Source: Rhizobium sp. ARZ01
Lineage (GTDB): Bacteria; Pseudomonadota; Alphaproteobacteria; Rhizobiales; Rhizobiaceae
Length of the DNA: 64,000 bases
NCBI RefSeq assembly: GCF_014851675.1
Contig: NZ_JACVAE010000002.1
Span: 62,001 to 126,000 of the forward strand
Direction: 5' to 3'
This document shows, in pieces, positions 37,853-46,281 of this stretch (positions within the stretch are counted from its first letter, which is position 1; every line of letters begins with the position of its first letter). The position numbers were made by a program, and so were the translations under genes. Below the pieces are notes generated by a model, which saw only the letters and a list, made by a program, of their open reading frames with translations, was not told the DNA's origin and made no database searches.

Positions 37853-38060
37853 ACGCCCCCTCCTCCCGTCACCCCGGACTTGATCCGGGGTCCAGCCCGC
37901 GTCGGCGGCGCGAAAGGGTCTCTTGCGCTCCAGGACTTGAGCGCGCTGGATGCCGGATCGAGCCCGGCATGACGGACCCGTTTGGCCGCCGTGCGTACAA
38001 AGGAACGGTCGGAACAGGGCTGTGCCAAAAGCAAAAACCGCACCCGTTGCCGGATGCGGC
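37853..38060. repeat. RIME-like palindromic repeat, copy B, including flaA terminator
   Basis: Second copy of the same element: identical first palindrome at 37872-37890 and a second near 37949-37970 with small changes (GGATCGAGCC instead of GGGTCAAGCC). Its right part contains the functional-looking flaA terminator at 38037-38060. The 892-bp flaB-flaA intergenic region is otherwise without genes. Confidence 0.75.
38037..38060 (-). terminator. flaA rho-independent terminator
   Basis: Stem ACCGCACCCG (38037-38046) with CGGATGCGGC (38051-38060), two G-U pairs, 4-nt loop. On the flaA strand it is followed by TTTTT. A further 8-bp hairpin (38172-38179 with 38189-38196) lies just after the flaA stop. 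Confidence 0.75.
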
Positions 38061-38207
38061 TTCTTACAGGACCAGACGGTGCGGTCAGCCCCCGCGCCGT
38101 CAATCCTTCGATTTCGTTCCCCGCTTCTGGCGCGCCGGTCAGCCCCCGTTGCGCCAGATGCCGGGTGTGGGGCCCGCAACCCGAAGGATTGCGGGCGGTG
38201 TCTCCGA

Positions 38208-39074
38208 TTAACGGAAGAGCGACAGGATGTTCTGCGAGTTGGAGTTCGCGATCGACAGAGCCTGAATGCCGAGCTGCTGCTGCGTCTGCAGTGCCTTGAG
38301 GCGGGTGGACTCTTCGTTCATGTCGGCGTCGACGAGACGGCCAACGCCGCGCTCCAGGGCATCGCTGAGCTTGGAAGCGAAATCTTCCTGCATGTCGATG
38401 CGCTTGGAAAGCGAACCGAACTCGGCCGCAGCGCTCGTCATGCCCTTCAGCGCAGTTTCGACAATGCCAATCGAGGCTTGCACGGTGGCGGTGGTCGTAG
38501 CTGAGGTCATCGCAGCGATGCCTTTGACGGCTCCAAGCAGGCCGTTGGCGCCAGTATCGTCGAACAGCGTGTTCGTGGCACCGAGGGTAATGTCGGTCGT
38601 GGTCACCTTCACAGTGCCACCGGCCTCACGGACGAAGCCGGACACAACGCTCTGAAGACCGCCGGCGTTCATGAGCCAGTTTTCGCCGTTGAACGAAGCG
38701 CCCTCGGCGATCGAGGTGAGCTGCGCCGTCAGCTGGGTGATTTCTTCCTGGATCTTGGTCTTGTCGACGCCCTGTTCGGTCGCGGCAACGTACTTCGCCT
38801 TGATTTCCTTGACGACTTCGATGGCGCTTTCCATGCCGGCGTAGGCAACGTCAATCTTGGCAGCGCCCATGCCGAGGGCGTCCTGCACGGCCGAGATGGC
38901 CTGGTTGTCCGAACGCATGGTCGTGGCGATCGACCAGTAGGCAGCGTTGTCCTTGGCGCTGCCGACGCGGAAGCCGGTCGAGATGCGGTCCTGCGTGGTG
39001 CCCATGTCGTTGTTGATCGAACGCAGCGTCTGGAGGGCCGACATCGCGGAAACGTTGGTCATGATGCTAGACAT
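38208..39074 (-). CDS. flaA: flagellin
   Basis: 288 aa from ATG 39074. N-terminus IMTNVSAMSALQTLRSINND and C-terminus SQNILSLFR. It is the shortest of the four, with the central variable region reduced to about 100 residues. In Rhizobiaceae FlaA is usually the principal subunit; the assignment here is by position nearest fliP. It has its own promoter region with an exact copy of the 13-bp-spaced operator element and its own terminator. Confidence 0.93.
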   Translation of the reverse strand: MSSIMTNVSAMSALQTLRSINNDMGTTQDRISTGFRVGSAKDNAAYWSIATTMRSDNQAISAVQDALGMGAAKIDVAYAGMESAIEVVKEIKAKYVAATEQGVDKTKIQEEITQLTAQLTSIAEGASFNGENWLMNAGGLQSVVSGFVREAGGTVKVTTTDITLGATNTLFDDTGANGLLGAVKGIAAMTSATTTATVQASIGIVETALKGMTSAAAEFGSLSKRIDMQEDFASKLSDALERGVGRLVDADMNEESTRLKALQTQQQLGIQALSIANSNSQNILSLFR

Positions 39075-39212
39075 AGATTTTGTCCCTTTTTTTACGAAAT
39101 ACAATGGATGGGGACATACCGGACTTAAAATATACTACCGGTTACTACAGATCGGCGTCATGCCACTTGGTTTCTTTTAATTCAAATTCAAACCAAACCT
39201 GTCGTGTGAAGA

Positions 39213-39236
39213 CAAAATTAGGCACCGATTCTTGCC
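39213..39236 (-). promoter_or_regulatory. candidate flagellar operator upstream of flaA
   Basis: Coding-strand GGCAAG, then CTAATTTTG 13 bp after the C of CAAG, 139-162 bp before the flaA start. Strongest resemblance is to the flgB site, with ACAAA, TAGG and TCTTGC aligned on the plus strand. Confidence 0.5.
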
Positions 39237-39380
39237 AGGTTCTTAATTTCAGCCCCCCCCGGCGGCGCGTTGCAGAGTCGTGGTTAACGAACGAGAACGA
39301 TTATCCAAATATAAACTGACAGCATTAACTACGATTACTTGGCCCCATTGATTCCATGGCGTTTTTTCGCGGAACGGCAA

Positions 39381-39410
39381 AAGCCCGCCTGCAGGTTGCA
39401 AGCGGGCCTT
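39381..39410 (-). terminator. terminator of the flgB-to-fliP operon
   Basis: 11-bp stem (one wobble) with 3-nt loop, core GCCCGC/GCGGGC, followed on the fliP strand by TTTT. It lies 22 bp after the fliP stop. Confidence 0.85.
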
Positions 39411-39432
39411 AACCAAACAATCTGGAATCGAA

Positions 39433-40173
39433 TTAGTGGAAGGATCTGACCAGGCTGCCGACGAGCAGGTTCCAGCCGTCGATCAGCACGAAAAAGAGGA
39501 TCTTGAACGGCAGCGAGATCGAGGTCGGCGGCAGCATCATCATGCCCATCGCCATCGTGATGGTGGCGACGATCAGGTCGATGACCAGGAAGGGCAGCAC
39601 GACGAGGAAGCCGATCTCGAAGCCGCGGCGGATTTCGGAGATCATGAAGGCCGGAACGACGGCCCGCAGATCGACCTTGCCGTCCTCAACCACCGTGAGC
39701 CCCCGCTCCTCGGCGAGCGAGATGAAGAGGTCCATGTCCTTGTCGCGGGTATTGGCGGTCATGAACTCGCGAAAGGGCTCGGCAACGCGCTTTGCCGCCT
39801 CCGTCTCGTCGATCTGGTTGGCCAGCAGCGGCTCGACGCCGTTCTCCCAGGCGCGGTCGAAGGTCGGCATCATGACGTAGAAGGTCATGAACAGCGCCAG
39901 GCTGACCAGGATCATGTTCGACGGCGTCGTCGAAAGCCCCATCCCGGAGCGCAGGATCGCAAAAGCGATGACGAAGCGCGGGAAGCTCGTCACCATGATC
40001 AGGATGCCCGGTGCGACCGAAAGCACGGTCAGGAGGCCGAAGCTCCGGATGATCCAGGAGGCGACGGATCCGTCGATGGGCGTGTTGAGAATCTGGGCGG
40101 GGGTCTGCTGGGCAAACGCCATGGTGGTCATTGCCATCATGGCAACAAAAGTCAGCGTGAAAAATCGAATCAT
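39433..40173 (-). CDS. fliP: flagellar export gate protein FliP
   Basis: 246 aa. A cleavable signal peptide (FTLTFVAMMAMTTMAFAQ) is followed by four transmembrane helices; family motifs SFPRFVIAFAILRSGMG and AFMISEIRRGFEIGF are present. FliP forms the core of the FliPQR gate. Last gene of the flgB operon, overlapping fliL by 4 nt. Confidence 0.96.
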   Translation of the reverse strand: MIRFFTLTFVAMMAMTTMAFAQQTPAQILNTPIDGSVASWIIRSFGLLTVLSVAPGILIMVTSFPRFVIAFAILRSGMGLSTTPSNMILVSLALFMTFYVMMPTFDRAWENGVEPLLANQIDETEAAKRVAEPFREFMTANTRDKDMDLFISLAEERGLTVVEDGKVDLRAVVPAFMISEIRRGFEIGFLVVLPFLVIDLIVATITMAMGMMMLPPTSISLPFKILFFVLIDGWNLLVGSLVRSFH

Positions 40174-40688
40174 TCGATCACAAAAGTCCGGAACATGAGG
40201 TTCGTTACGCGCCCTTCCGAGCGAAGGTCAACCCGCTCCATCAGGTCGTCCCGGAGATATTGGAAGCCGCGTGGCCCCTGGATCTGCTGCAGCGACACGG
40301 TGCGCATATAGGCCATGATGTCCTGATGGATGGCTTCGGCCAACGCCGGGTCGGGCGCGTCCTTGAAAGCGAGCGCCACTTCCATGCGCACGAGGTTGTC
40401 GGCAGGATAGGCAAGGTTGCTGGTGAAGGGCTCGAGCGTGACGATGCCGTTGGCCTCTGTTGCAAGACGCGGCAGATCGCCGTCCTCGCCCTTCTTGCCC
40501 CCCTGCTCGCCGGCCGCTTCGGCTGCGACGGCCTCGGCGGGTGCCGACGGCGCCAGCAGATTGCCGACGAGCCAGCCGCCGCCGACCGCCAGGACGCTCA
40601 GGCCGGCGACGATTGCGATCGTCATGACAGGCGAAGGCTTCTTCTTGCCCTCGCCGCTCTGGTCTTCGTCGGTCATGTCCGTCTTCAT
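40170..40688 (-). CDS. fliL: flagellar basal-body-associated protein FliL
   Basis: 172 aa. A cytoplasmic charged N-terminus and one transmembrane helix (about residues 22-46) precede a periplasmic FliL domain ending MERVDLRSEGRVTNLMFRTF. FliL rings surround and support the MotAB stator. ATG 40688 and 40676 are both possible. It follows flgH by 24 nt. Confidence 0.93.
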   Translation of the reverse strand: MKTDMTDEDQSGEGKKKPSPVMTIAIVAGLSVLAVGGGWLVGNLLAPSAPAEAVAAEAAGEQGGKKGEDGDLPRLATEANGIVTLEPFTSNLAYPADNLVRMEVALAFKDAPDPALAEAIHQDIMAYMRTVSLQQIQGPRGFQYLRDDLMERVDLRSEGRVTNLMFRTFVIE

Positions 40689-40712
40689 TTTCCTGCTTCC
40701 GTGGGCTCGCGA

Positions 40713-41423
40713 TCAGATCGGCGACAAGAGGTCGACGGCCTGCTGCCCCCATGGCGGCTGCTGAACCTCGGTCAGGCGGCCGCGACCGCCATACGAGATG
40801 CGCGCCTCGGCGATCTTTTCGTAGGAGATGCGGTTGTCCGAATCGACGTCCTGCGGCCGCACGATGCCGGCGACGTTGAGGATGCGCAGTTCCTGGTTCA
40901 CGCGCACCTCCTGCGAGCCGCTGATCAGGAGGTTACCGTTTTCGAGCACGCCTGTGACGACGGCGGCAACGAGCAGGCTGAGCCTTTCGGAGCGTTCGGT
41001 CTTGCCGTCGCCCTTGGTGCTCGTCGACGAGCCGTAGGTGAGGTCGCCTTTCGTGTCGAGGCTGAAGTTTTCGCCCTCACCGCCGATACCGAAGTTCATG
41101 CCGCTCTTGTTGACGCGGCTGCGGTCGGTCTTGTTGTCGAAGGTCGCCTCGTCATTCAGGCGGATCTTCACCGTCAACAGGTCGCCGACGTTGATGGCGC
41201 GTGAGTCCTTGAACAGGTTCGACTGCTGATCGCTCCAGATTGAGTAGCCGGCCATCCTGGATTGCGGCTGCTTCGGATAGAGCGCCATCTGCGGCGTCTG
41301 CGCGTATTGCAAGCCGCTGCCGATCGGGCTCATCGACGGAGCCCGGCCGATTTCCCTGATCGCCTGGTTTGCGCAGCCCGACAGCAGCGATGTGGCCATC
41401 ATGGCGAGTGCGAGCTTCTTCAT
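40713..41423 (-). CDS. flgH: flagellar L-ring lipoprotein FlgH
   Basis: 236 aa. A lipoprotein signal with lipobox LLSGC (Cys17) is followed by SLWSDQ-like (SIWSDQQSNLFKDSRAINVGD) and C-terminal GIVRPQDVDSDNRISYEKIA segments of FlgH. It forms the outer-membrane L ring. It overlaps motE by 4 nt. Confidence 0.95.
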   Translation of the reverse strand: MKKLALAMMATSLLSGCANQAIREIGRAPSMSPIGSGLQYAQTPQMALYPKQPQSRMAGYSIWSDQQSNLFKDSRAINVGDLLTVKIRLNDEATFDNKTDRSRVNKSGMNFGIGGEGENFSLDTKGDLTYGSSTSTKGDGKTERSERLSLLVAAVVTGVLENGNLLISGSQEVRVNQELRILNVAGIVRPQDVDSDNRISYEKIAEARISYGGRGRLTEVQQPPWGQQAVDLLSPI

Positions 41424-41962
41424 GACGGGTCCTTCGAGGTATTCGGGTCGGAAGCGCTGGCGATGATGCTGGCGAGAACGGCGGCCTTCTCGGCCTCCAT
41501 TTCGCTCATGATCAGGCTCGACATGCGCGGATTAAGCTTCATGACGATCGCGGACGCGATCTCGGGATCGATTTCCTGTAGCTGCGCGGCCGCCGCATCA
41601 GGCTTCATCTTCTTGTAGATCTCGATCAGGCCGGCTTCGGCCACTTTCAGGAATTCGTTGCGACGCCGCAGCCAGTCCTCATACTCCGCCCGTCGCTTCT
41701 CCAGCGTGGCGATACGGCTGTCGACGTCCTTCTGAAGGTTCTCGAGTTCCTGCTTCTGGAGCAGATAACGCTGGTCCCGCGCCTTGTCGGCGATGTTGGT
41801 GCAAAATTCACGGATTTCGTCCGCCGTCGCCTTGCTCGTGACGATCACGGGGCGCTCTTCTGCAAGTGCACCGGGAATGGCAAGCATCAGCGCGCCTGCA
41901 GCGGGCAACAGCAGGCCGCGAAGGCTTGCCAGGATCGAGGTATGTTCAGACCTGGTCGTCAT
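41420..41962 (-). CDS. motE: MotE, periplasmic chaperone for MotC
   Basis: 180 aa. A signal peptide (LLLPAAGALMLAIPGALA) precedes a coiled coil (about residues 65-105) and a MgtE-N-like C-terminal segment (AAAQLQEIDPEIASAIVMKL). In S. meliloti MotE dimers stabilise and fold MotC. It lies between flgI and flgH with 4-nt overlaps on both sides. Confidence 0.92.
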   Translation of the reverse strand: MTTRSEHTSILASLRGLLLPAAGALMLAIPGALAEERPVIVTSKATADEIREFCTNIADKARDQRYLLQKQELENLQKDVDSRIATLEKRRAEYEDWLRRRNEFLKVAEAGLIEIYKKMKPDAAAAQLQEIDPEIASAIVMKLNPRMSSLIMSEMEAEKAAVLASIIASASDPNTSKDPS

Positions 41963-43074
41963 TGCAGCACCAATTCTGCCTGAAGCGCGCCGGCGGATTT
42001 GATGCCCTGCAGGATCGAAATGATCCCGTCAGGCTTCACGCCGATGCTGTTGAGCCCGGAGACGAGCGTGCGAAGGTTCGGGCCGTTGAGGATGGCAACC
42101 GTGCCGCCGTCCTGCTGGGCAACGATGTCGGTGTTCGGCTCCACCGCCGTCACACCGTCGGAGAAGGGCGCCGGCTGCACGACCTGCGGCATTTCCGTCA
42201 CCTGCACGGTCAGCGTGCCGTAGCTCACAGCCACTTCGGAAATGCGCACGTCCTGGCCGATCACGATCGTTCCGGTGCGCTCGTTGATGACGACGCGCGC
42301 AGGCACGTCCGTCTCGATCACGAGATTTTCGACTTCGGCCATCAGGCGCGCGAGATCTGCGCGCTTCGGTTTGGCGACGTAGACAGACTGCGAATCGCGC
42401 GCTTCGGCGATCTTGCCGCCATATTGCGCGGTCGCGTAACGGTTGATCGCATCCGCCATGCCGACCGCCGTCGAGAAGTCCGGGTTACGTAGTTGAAGCA
42501 CCAGGTCGGAGCTATCCTTGAACCGGGCCGGCAGCTCACGTTCGATGATCGCACCGTTCGGCACGCGGCCGGCCGTCGTTACACCCTGCTGGATCGAGGC
42601 TGCTTCGCCCTCCGCGTTGAAGCCCGTAACGACGACGGAACCCTGCGCCACGGCATAGATCTGACCGTCCGCGCCGGTGAGGGAGGTCATAACAAGGGAG
42701 CCGCCGCGCAGCGAGGTCGCATCGCCGAGCGAGCCGACAGTCACATCAACGCGGCTGCCGGGGCTTGCAAATGGCGGGAGTGTCGCAGTGACGAGCACCG
42801 CCGCGACGTTCTTTGCCCGCGAGCGCTCGCCCTGCGTGTTGATCCCGAGGTTCTGCAGCATCGACTGAAGGGCCTGATCCGTGAAAGGCGAGGAGCGCAG
42901 GCTGTCGCCGGTGCCCTGCAAGCCCACGACAAGGCCGTAGCCGATCAGTTGGTTGTCTCGTCCCGCCTGCAGCGAGGCCACGTCCTTGACGCGCGCGGCC
43001 GAATGCGCCGGCGCGACCGAAAGCGCGAGCCCCACGAAGGCGCCAAGAAGGCGGGACAGGAACGGTCTAATCAT
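41959..43074 (-). CDS. flgI: flagellar P-ring protein FlgI
   Basis: 371 aa. A Sec signal peptide (FLSRLLGAFVGLALSVAPAHS) is followed by the FlgI core (VASLQAGRDNQLIGYGLVVG, LQGTGDS, GVTTAGRVPNGAIIERE). It forms the periplasmic P ring. It overlaps flgA by 4 nt; FlgA is its chaperone. Confidence 0.97.
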   Translation of the reverse strand: MIRPFLSRLLGAFVGLALSVAPAHSAARVKDVASLQAGRDNQLIGYGLVVGLQGTGDSLRSSPFTDQALQSMLQNLGINTQGERSRAKNVAAVLVTATLPPFASPGSRVDVTVGSLGDATSLRGGSLVMTSLTGADGQIYAVAQGSVVVTGFNAEGEAASIQQGVTTAGRVPNGAIIERELPARFKDSSDLVLQLRNPDFSTAVGMADAINRYATAQYGGKIAEARDSQSVYVAKPKRADLARLMAEVENLVIETDVPARVVINERTGTIVIGQDVRISEVAVSYGTLTVQVTEMPQVVQPAPFSDGVTAVEPNTDIVAQQDGGTVAILNGPNLRTLVSGLNSIGVKPDGIISILQGIKSAGALQAELVLQ

Positions 43075-43580
43075 TTTGCCACCACGTGCACTGTATGGTC
43101 GCCCATGACGGTTCCGGAGACGATGACGCCGGAATCCATGTTGCGGACCTTGATGAGGTCGCCGACCGAGGCGTCTTCCAACGGCGTACCGGATGCCGAG
43201 ATGATGAGCGGACCATTCTGGAAGACGAGCCGGACGGTCTTGCCGCGAGAGACCGCGAAGGGCTCGCGCAAAGAGGAAACGGGAATGATGCGTCCGGCAA
43301 GAAGTGTCTTCTTCGTGATCAATCCGCTGACGGTCACAATCTGCTCTGCATAGCCGGGCGCAATGTTCGGATTGGTGACCTCGACCTCCTCGAGCTGCGC
43401 CGGATCGAGCTGTTCACCGGGATAGATGGTTCGCTTGGGAACAACCGCGTAGCGCGCTTCGGCGAGGGCCTGAGCCGTGCCCATTCCGAGCGTGAGACCC
43501 ACGGCTGCCAGCGCGAAGGCGACGGCGAGCGCTCTCACCCGACCCTTCATTCGACGCGATTGTTTCAGGCGAAACATCAT
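43071..43580 (-). CDS. flgA: P-ring assembly chaperone FlgA
   Basis: 169 aa. A signal peptide (ALAVAFALAAVGLTLGMGTAQA) leads to an SAF-like domain (RTIYPGEQLDPAQLEEVEV) and a C-terminal beta domain (GDLIKVRNMDSGVIVSGTV). ATG 43580 with GAGGG upstream was chosen; an internal ATG at 43550 is possible. It helps FlgI polymerise in the periplasm. Confidence 0.93.
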   Translation of the reverse strand: MMFRLKQSRRMKGRVRALAVAFALAAVGLTLGMGTAQALAEARYAVVPKRTIYPGEQLDPAQLEEVEVTNPNIAPGYAEQIVTVSGLITKKTLLAGRIIPVSSLREPFAVSRGKTVRLVFQNGPLIISASGTPLEDASVGDLIKVRNMDSGVIVSGTVMGDHTVHVVAK

Positions 43581-43600
43581 GTTTCCCTCGTCTGTTGCGA

Positions 43601-44383
43601 TTACCGGAGATTCTTGCTGACCACGGCCGCCATTTCGTCTGCCGCCTGGATGATCTTGGAGTTCATCTCGTAGGCGCGCTGGGCCGAGATCAGGTCGGTG
43701 ATTTCCTTGACTGGATCAACGTTCGACGCCTCAAGATAGTTCTGCTGCAGATAGGCGAAACCGTTTTCATCCGGCGTACCGACGATCGCATCGCCCGAGG
43801 CTTCGGTTTCGCGGAACAGGTTCTCCCCGAGCGGCTCCAGGCCGGCTTCGTTGACGAAGTTCGCAAGGGTGATCTGGCCGAGATCCTGCTCCTCGCCGTC
43901 GACGGTGGCGAAGACCTGGCCGGAACGGTTCACGGTGACTGCGGTTGCGTCCTGTGGCACGGTAATGCCCGGAACGACAGTATAGCCGTCGAGGGTCACG
44001 AGCTGGCCATCGGCATTGGTGTTGAAAGCGCCCGAACGCGTGTAGAGCGTGGTGCCGTCCGGTGCCTCGATCTGGAACCAGCCGCGGCCAACCAGCGCGA
44101 GGTCGAAGGAGTTACCGGTCTGCGTCAGGCTTCCCTGCAGGTGAATGTTACGAACAGCCGCAGTCTTGACGCCGAGACCGATGATTGCTCCCTCGGGGAC
44201 GATCGCGGCGTTGGCGCGGTTTGGCACGCCCTGGGCTCGCTCGGTCTGGTAGAGCAGATCGGAGAACTCGGCGCGTGCCCGCTTGTAGCCGGTCGTGTTG
44301 ATGTTGGCGATGTTGTTCGCGATGACCTCAAGGTTGGTCTGCTGCGCGTTCATGCCGGTTGCGGCGATGGCAAGAGCTTTCAT
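43601..44383 (-). CDS. flgG: distal rod protein FlgG
   Basis: 260 aa, the standard FlgG length. The N-terminus [20 protein letters not shown] with [13 protein letters not shown] and the C-terminus ([20 protein letters not shown]) are the conserved rod motifs. It builds the distal rod. It follows fliE by 11 nt. Confidence 0.96.
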   Translation of the reverse strand: MKALAIAATGMNAQQTNLEVIANNIANINTTGYKRARAEFSDLLYQTERAQGVPNRANAAIVPEGAIIGLGVKTAAVRNIHLQGSLTQTGNSFDLALVGRGWFQIEAPDGTTLYTRSGAFNTNADGQLVTLDGYTVVPGITVPQDATAVTVNRSGQVFATVDGEEQDLGQITLANFVNEAGLEPLGENLFRETEASGDAIVGTPDENGFAYLQQNYLEASNVDPVKEITDLISAQRAYEMNSKIIQAADEMAAVVSKNLR

Positions 44384-44394
44384 GGCACGTTCCT

Positions 44395-44739
44395 TCAGAT
44401 CTGCATGCGTGCGACTTCGAGGTAAGCGGTAACGACCTTGTCGCGGATCGAGATCGCCGTCTGGAGTGCCTGTTCGGCGTTCATCACGGCGTCGACCACC
44501 TCACGGGTGTTCGCCTTGCCCTGAACGGCCTCAAAGGACTTTGTTTCGCTGAGCTTCAAGGAATTGACCGCCTCGGTCGCCATGTCGCCCAGCACCTGGG
44601 CGAAGCTCATCGGCTGCGGCGCGACGCTTGGCGCGAGCGCCGACTGCATTGCACTGCCGGTAACGGTGTTTTCCGTCGAAGTTCCCGTCAGGCCGGAATT
44701 GGAAACGAGCGAACGGACGCCCTGGATCGATTCAATCAT
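44395..44739 (-). CDS. fliE: MS-ring/rod adaptor FliE
   Basis: 114 aa. The C-terminal half ([20 protein letters not shown], then [11 protein letters not shown]) is the conserved FliE signature. It links the MS ring to the proximal rod and is among the first exported proteins. It overlaps flgC by 4 nt. Confidence 0.95.
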   Translation of the reverse strand: MIESIQGVRSLVSNSGLTGTSTENTVTGSAMQSALAPSVAPQPMSFAQVLGDMATEAVNSLKLSETKSFEAVQGKANTREVVDAVMNAEQALQTAISIRDKVVTAYLEVARMQI

Positions 44740-45158
44740 TGCGATGCCCTCAGGAGATCGATGGTCGCGCTGATGAGATCGCGCGACTGCTTGATGCTTT
44801 GCAGGTTGGCTTCATAGGACCGGTTGGCTTCGCGCATGTCGGCCATTTCGACCAGCACGTTGACGTTGGGGATCTTCACCATACCCTTCTCGTCGGCGGC
44901 CGGATTGCCGGGATCGAATTCAGCTGAAAAGTCGCTCTCATCCTCAGCAAGGCGGTCGACCTCGACCAGCGATGCCCCGACCGTGCGGTCGAGCTCGGAA
45001 ACGAAGGTGATCGTCTTGCGCCGGTAGGGATCCGCTCCGGGCGTGTCGCCGGTCGAGCGGGCGTTCGCCAGGTTTTCCGAGACGATACGGATGCGGGTGG
45101 ACTGCGCCTCGAGACCGGAGGCGGCGACTTTCATTGAAGCGAGTAGGGGATCCATCAT
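44736..45158 (-). CDS. flgC: proximal rod protein FlgC
   Basis: 140 aa. [20 protein letters not shown] with [19 protein letters not shown] at the N-terminus, and [20 protein letters not shown] at the C-terminus, are typical FlgC. It begins at the flgB stop (1-nt overlap). Confidence 0.96.
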   Translation of the reverse strand: MMDPLLASMKVAASGLEAQSTRIRIVSENLANARSTGDTPGADPYRRKTITFVSELDRTVGASLVEVDRLAEDESDFSAEFDPGNPAADEKGMVKIPNVNVLVEMADMREANRSYEANLQSIKQSRDLISATIDLLRASQ

Positions 45159-45538
45159 TATTTCCTGACAGTCATCAGCATCATGCGATGAAACGACTTG
45201 ACGAGGCCGGCGTTGAGCTCGAACTCACGCTTGACCTGGCCCTGCTTCATCAGTTCCTCGGCGAGACCGACGGAGTTGCCCGAAATCTGTTCGCCGACAT
45301 CCTCGTTCGGTTCGACTTCGGTAATCTCGTTGCTCAGGCCTGCTTCGGTGAAATGCATCGGATTGGTGGCCGCCATGCGGATGCCGGTGTTTTCGAGCAC
45401 CGACTGGAAGGGGCTCACATCCTTGGCCTTGTATCCGGGGGTATTGGCGTTGGCGATGTTGCCCGCAACCACGGACTGGCGCACGGAAAGCCACTCGGCC
45501 TGCCTGGAAGCCAGCTCGAAAAATTGGATTGGTTGCAT
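45158..45538 (-). CDS. flgB: proximal rod protein FlgB
   Basis: 126 aa from ATG 45538 (GGAG about 10 nt upstream); in-frame starts up to 45565 exist, but [11 protein letters not shown] fits the family N-terminus. [19 protein letters not shown] and the C-terminal helix are conserved. First gene of the ten-gene flgB-to-fliP operon, with an operator-like element 27-52 bp upstream. Confidence 0.94.
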   Translation of the reverse strand: MQPIQFFELASRQAEWLSVRQSVVAGNIANANTPGYKAKDVSPFQSVLENTGIRMAATNPMHFTEAGLSNEITEVEPNEDVGEQISGNSVGLAEELMKQGQVKREFELNAGLVKSFHRMMLMTVRK

Positions 45539-45564
45539 GACGACAAACTCCATCGTTGGTGTCA

Positions 45565-45590
45565 CAAACCTAGGGAGCTAATCTTGCGTG
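45565..45590 (-). promoter_or_regulatory. candidate flagellar operator upstream of flgB
   Basis: Coding-strand CACGCAAG and, 13 bp after the C of CAAG, CTAGGTTTG. Close match to the fliF and mot elements with one extra G in the second half. Confidence 0.55.
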
Positions 45591-45658
45591 GGACTTGCCA
45601 GGCCGCCGGTCTTTCCCTTTGAGAACGAAGCCGCTGGAAATCCGGGCCAAAAATGCAA

Positions 45659-45688
45659 GAACCGCCTGGTGCGGCACACCGGCGGTTC
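45659..45688 (-). terminator. terminator after the fliI-linked membrane protein gene
   Basis: 8-bp stem GAACCGCC (45659-45666) with GGCGGTTC (45681-45688), 14-nt loop, followed on the minus strand by TTCTTGCATTTTT. It separates the fliI operon from the flgB operon. Confidence 0.7.
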
Positions 45689-45717
45689 CGTCAGGCTGAC
45701 CGTGCTGATCAGACGAA

Positions 45718-46281
45718 TCAGTTGCGCTTGTAGACATCTCCGTTGGAGGTGACGATTACCCATTCGCCATCGCGCTGCTCCAGCGTCGCAAGCCGGCTGC
45801 TGTCGGGCAAGATCGATCCGACGCGCACGATGTAAAGGCCTGATGCATCTTCGATCAGGGCGCGTCCGTTGGCGACGTGCATCAACCGGAAACCCGTCGG
45901 CGCAGGAAGAGGCTGATCCAGCGACTTCTCCGGTGTGGCACCCGTCTTCTTCTCGTTTCCGAGATTTGGCACGGTCGCCGTCTTGACCGGGTCGACAGCG
46001 TCTGCGGAATCAGTATCGTCTTCGTCTATCATGGCGGTCGGCGAGACGCTCATCACATCCCGAGCTGGCGTTTCCGGCAGATCGCGCCGATCGCCCTGCC
46101 ACAGCGGCGGAACGGAGAATTCCTTCGGGTTGAGGAAGACATACCATGGGAAGAAGGCAGCAAGGGCTGCCAGCGTCACGCCCGCCGTGACCAGTAAGCG
46201 GTCACCGAAGTTTCTGGTTTTCTCTTCCTGTCGCTTTAGCGGCAGGACGACCTTGTCCGCGTCGTAGTCTGTCATGTTCAC
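45718..46281 (-). CDS. membrane-anchored protein co-encoded with fliI, unknown function
   Basis: 187 aa. GTG 46281 overlaps the fliI stop (GTGA); ATG 46275 is an alternative. One transmembrane helix (about residues 28-48, ending AAFFPWYVFL) leads to an acidic linker and a beta-rich C-terminal module (YIVRVGSILPDSSRLATLEQ) whose GS-LP-S pattern recalls secretin-pilotin or PilP-like periplasmic domains. It occupies the place where fliJ usually follows fliI, but the membrane anchor argues against FliJ. Function unknown. Confidence 0.7.
   Translation of the reverse strand: MNMTDYDADKVVLPLKRQEEKTRNFGDRLLVTAGVTLAALAAFFPWYVFLNPKEFSVPPLWQGDRRDLPETPARDVMSVSPTAMIDEDDTDSADAVDPVKTATVPNLGNEKKTGATPEKSLDQPLPAPTGFRLMHVANGRALIEDASGLYIVRVGSILPDSSRLATLEQRDGEWVIVTSNGDVYKRN

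Larger units (their letters stand above)
39075..39432 (-). promoter_or_regulatory. flaA promoter/leader region
   Basis: 358 bp, AT-richer than the average. From the flaA start outward it holds an AT-rich leader, the operator-like element at 39213-39236, a run of eight C (39253-39260), scattered TTAAC motifs, and the fliP terminator at 39381-39410. No gene seen. Confidence 0.5.

Noticed and set aside
37316..38207. CRISPR array or insertion sequence in the long flaB-flaA spacer
   Set aside because: Only two copies at 240-bp offset with internal palindromes, no regular short repeats or spacers, and no transposase frame.
33414..39432. Sigma-28 (FliA) promoters before the flagellins
   Set aside because: I looked for TAAA-N15-GCCGATAA-like sequences and saw only loose resemblance near flaD. 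Rhizobia are not known to use FliA for flagellins.
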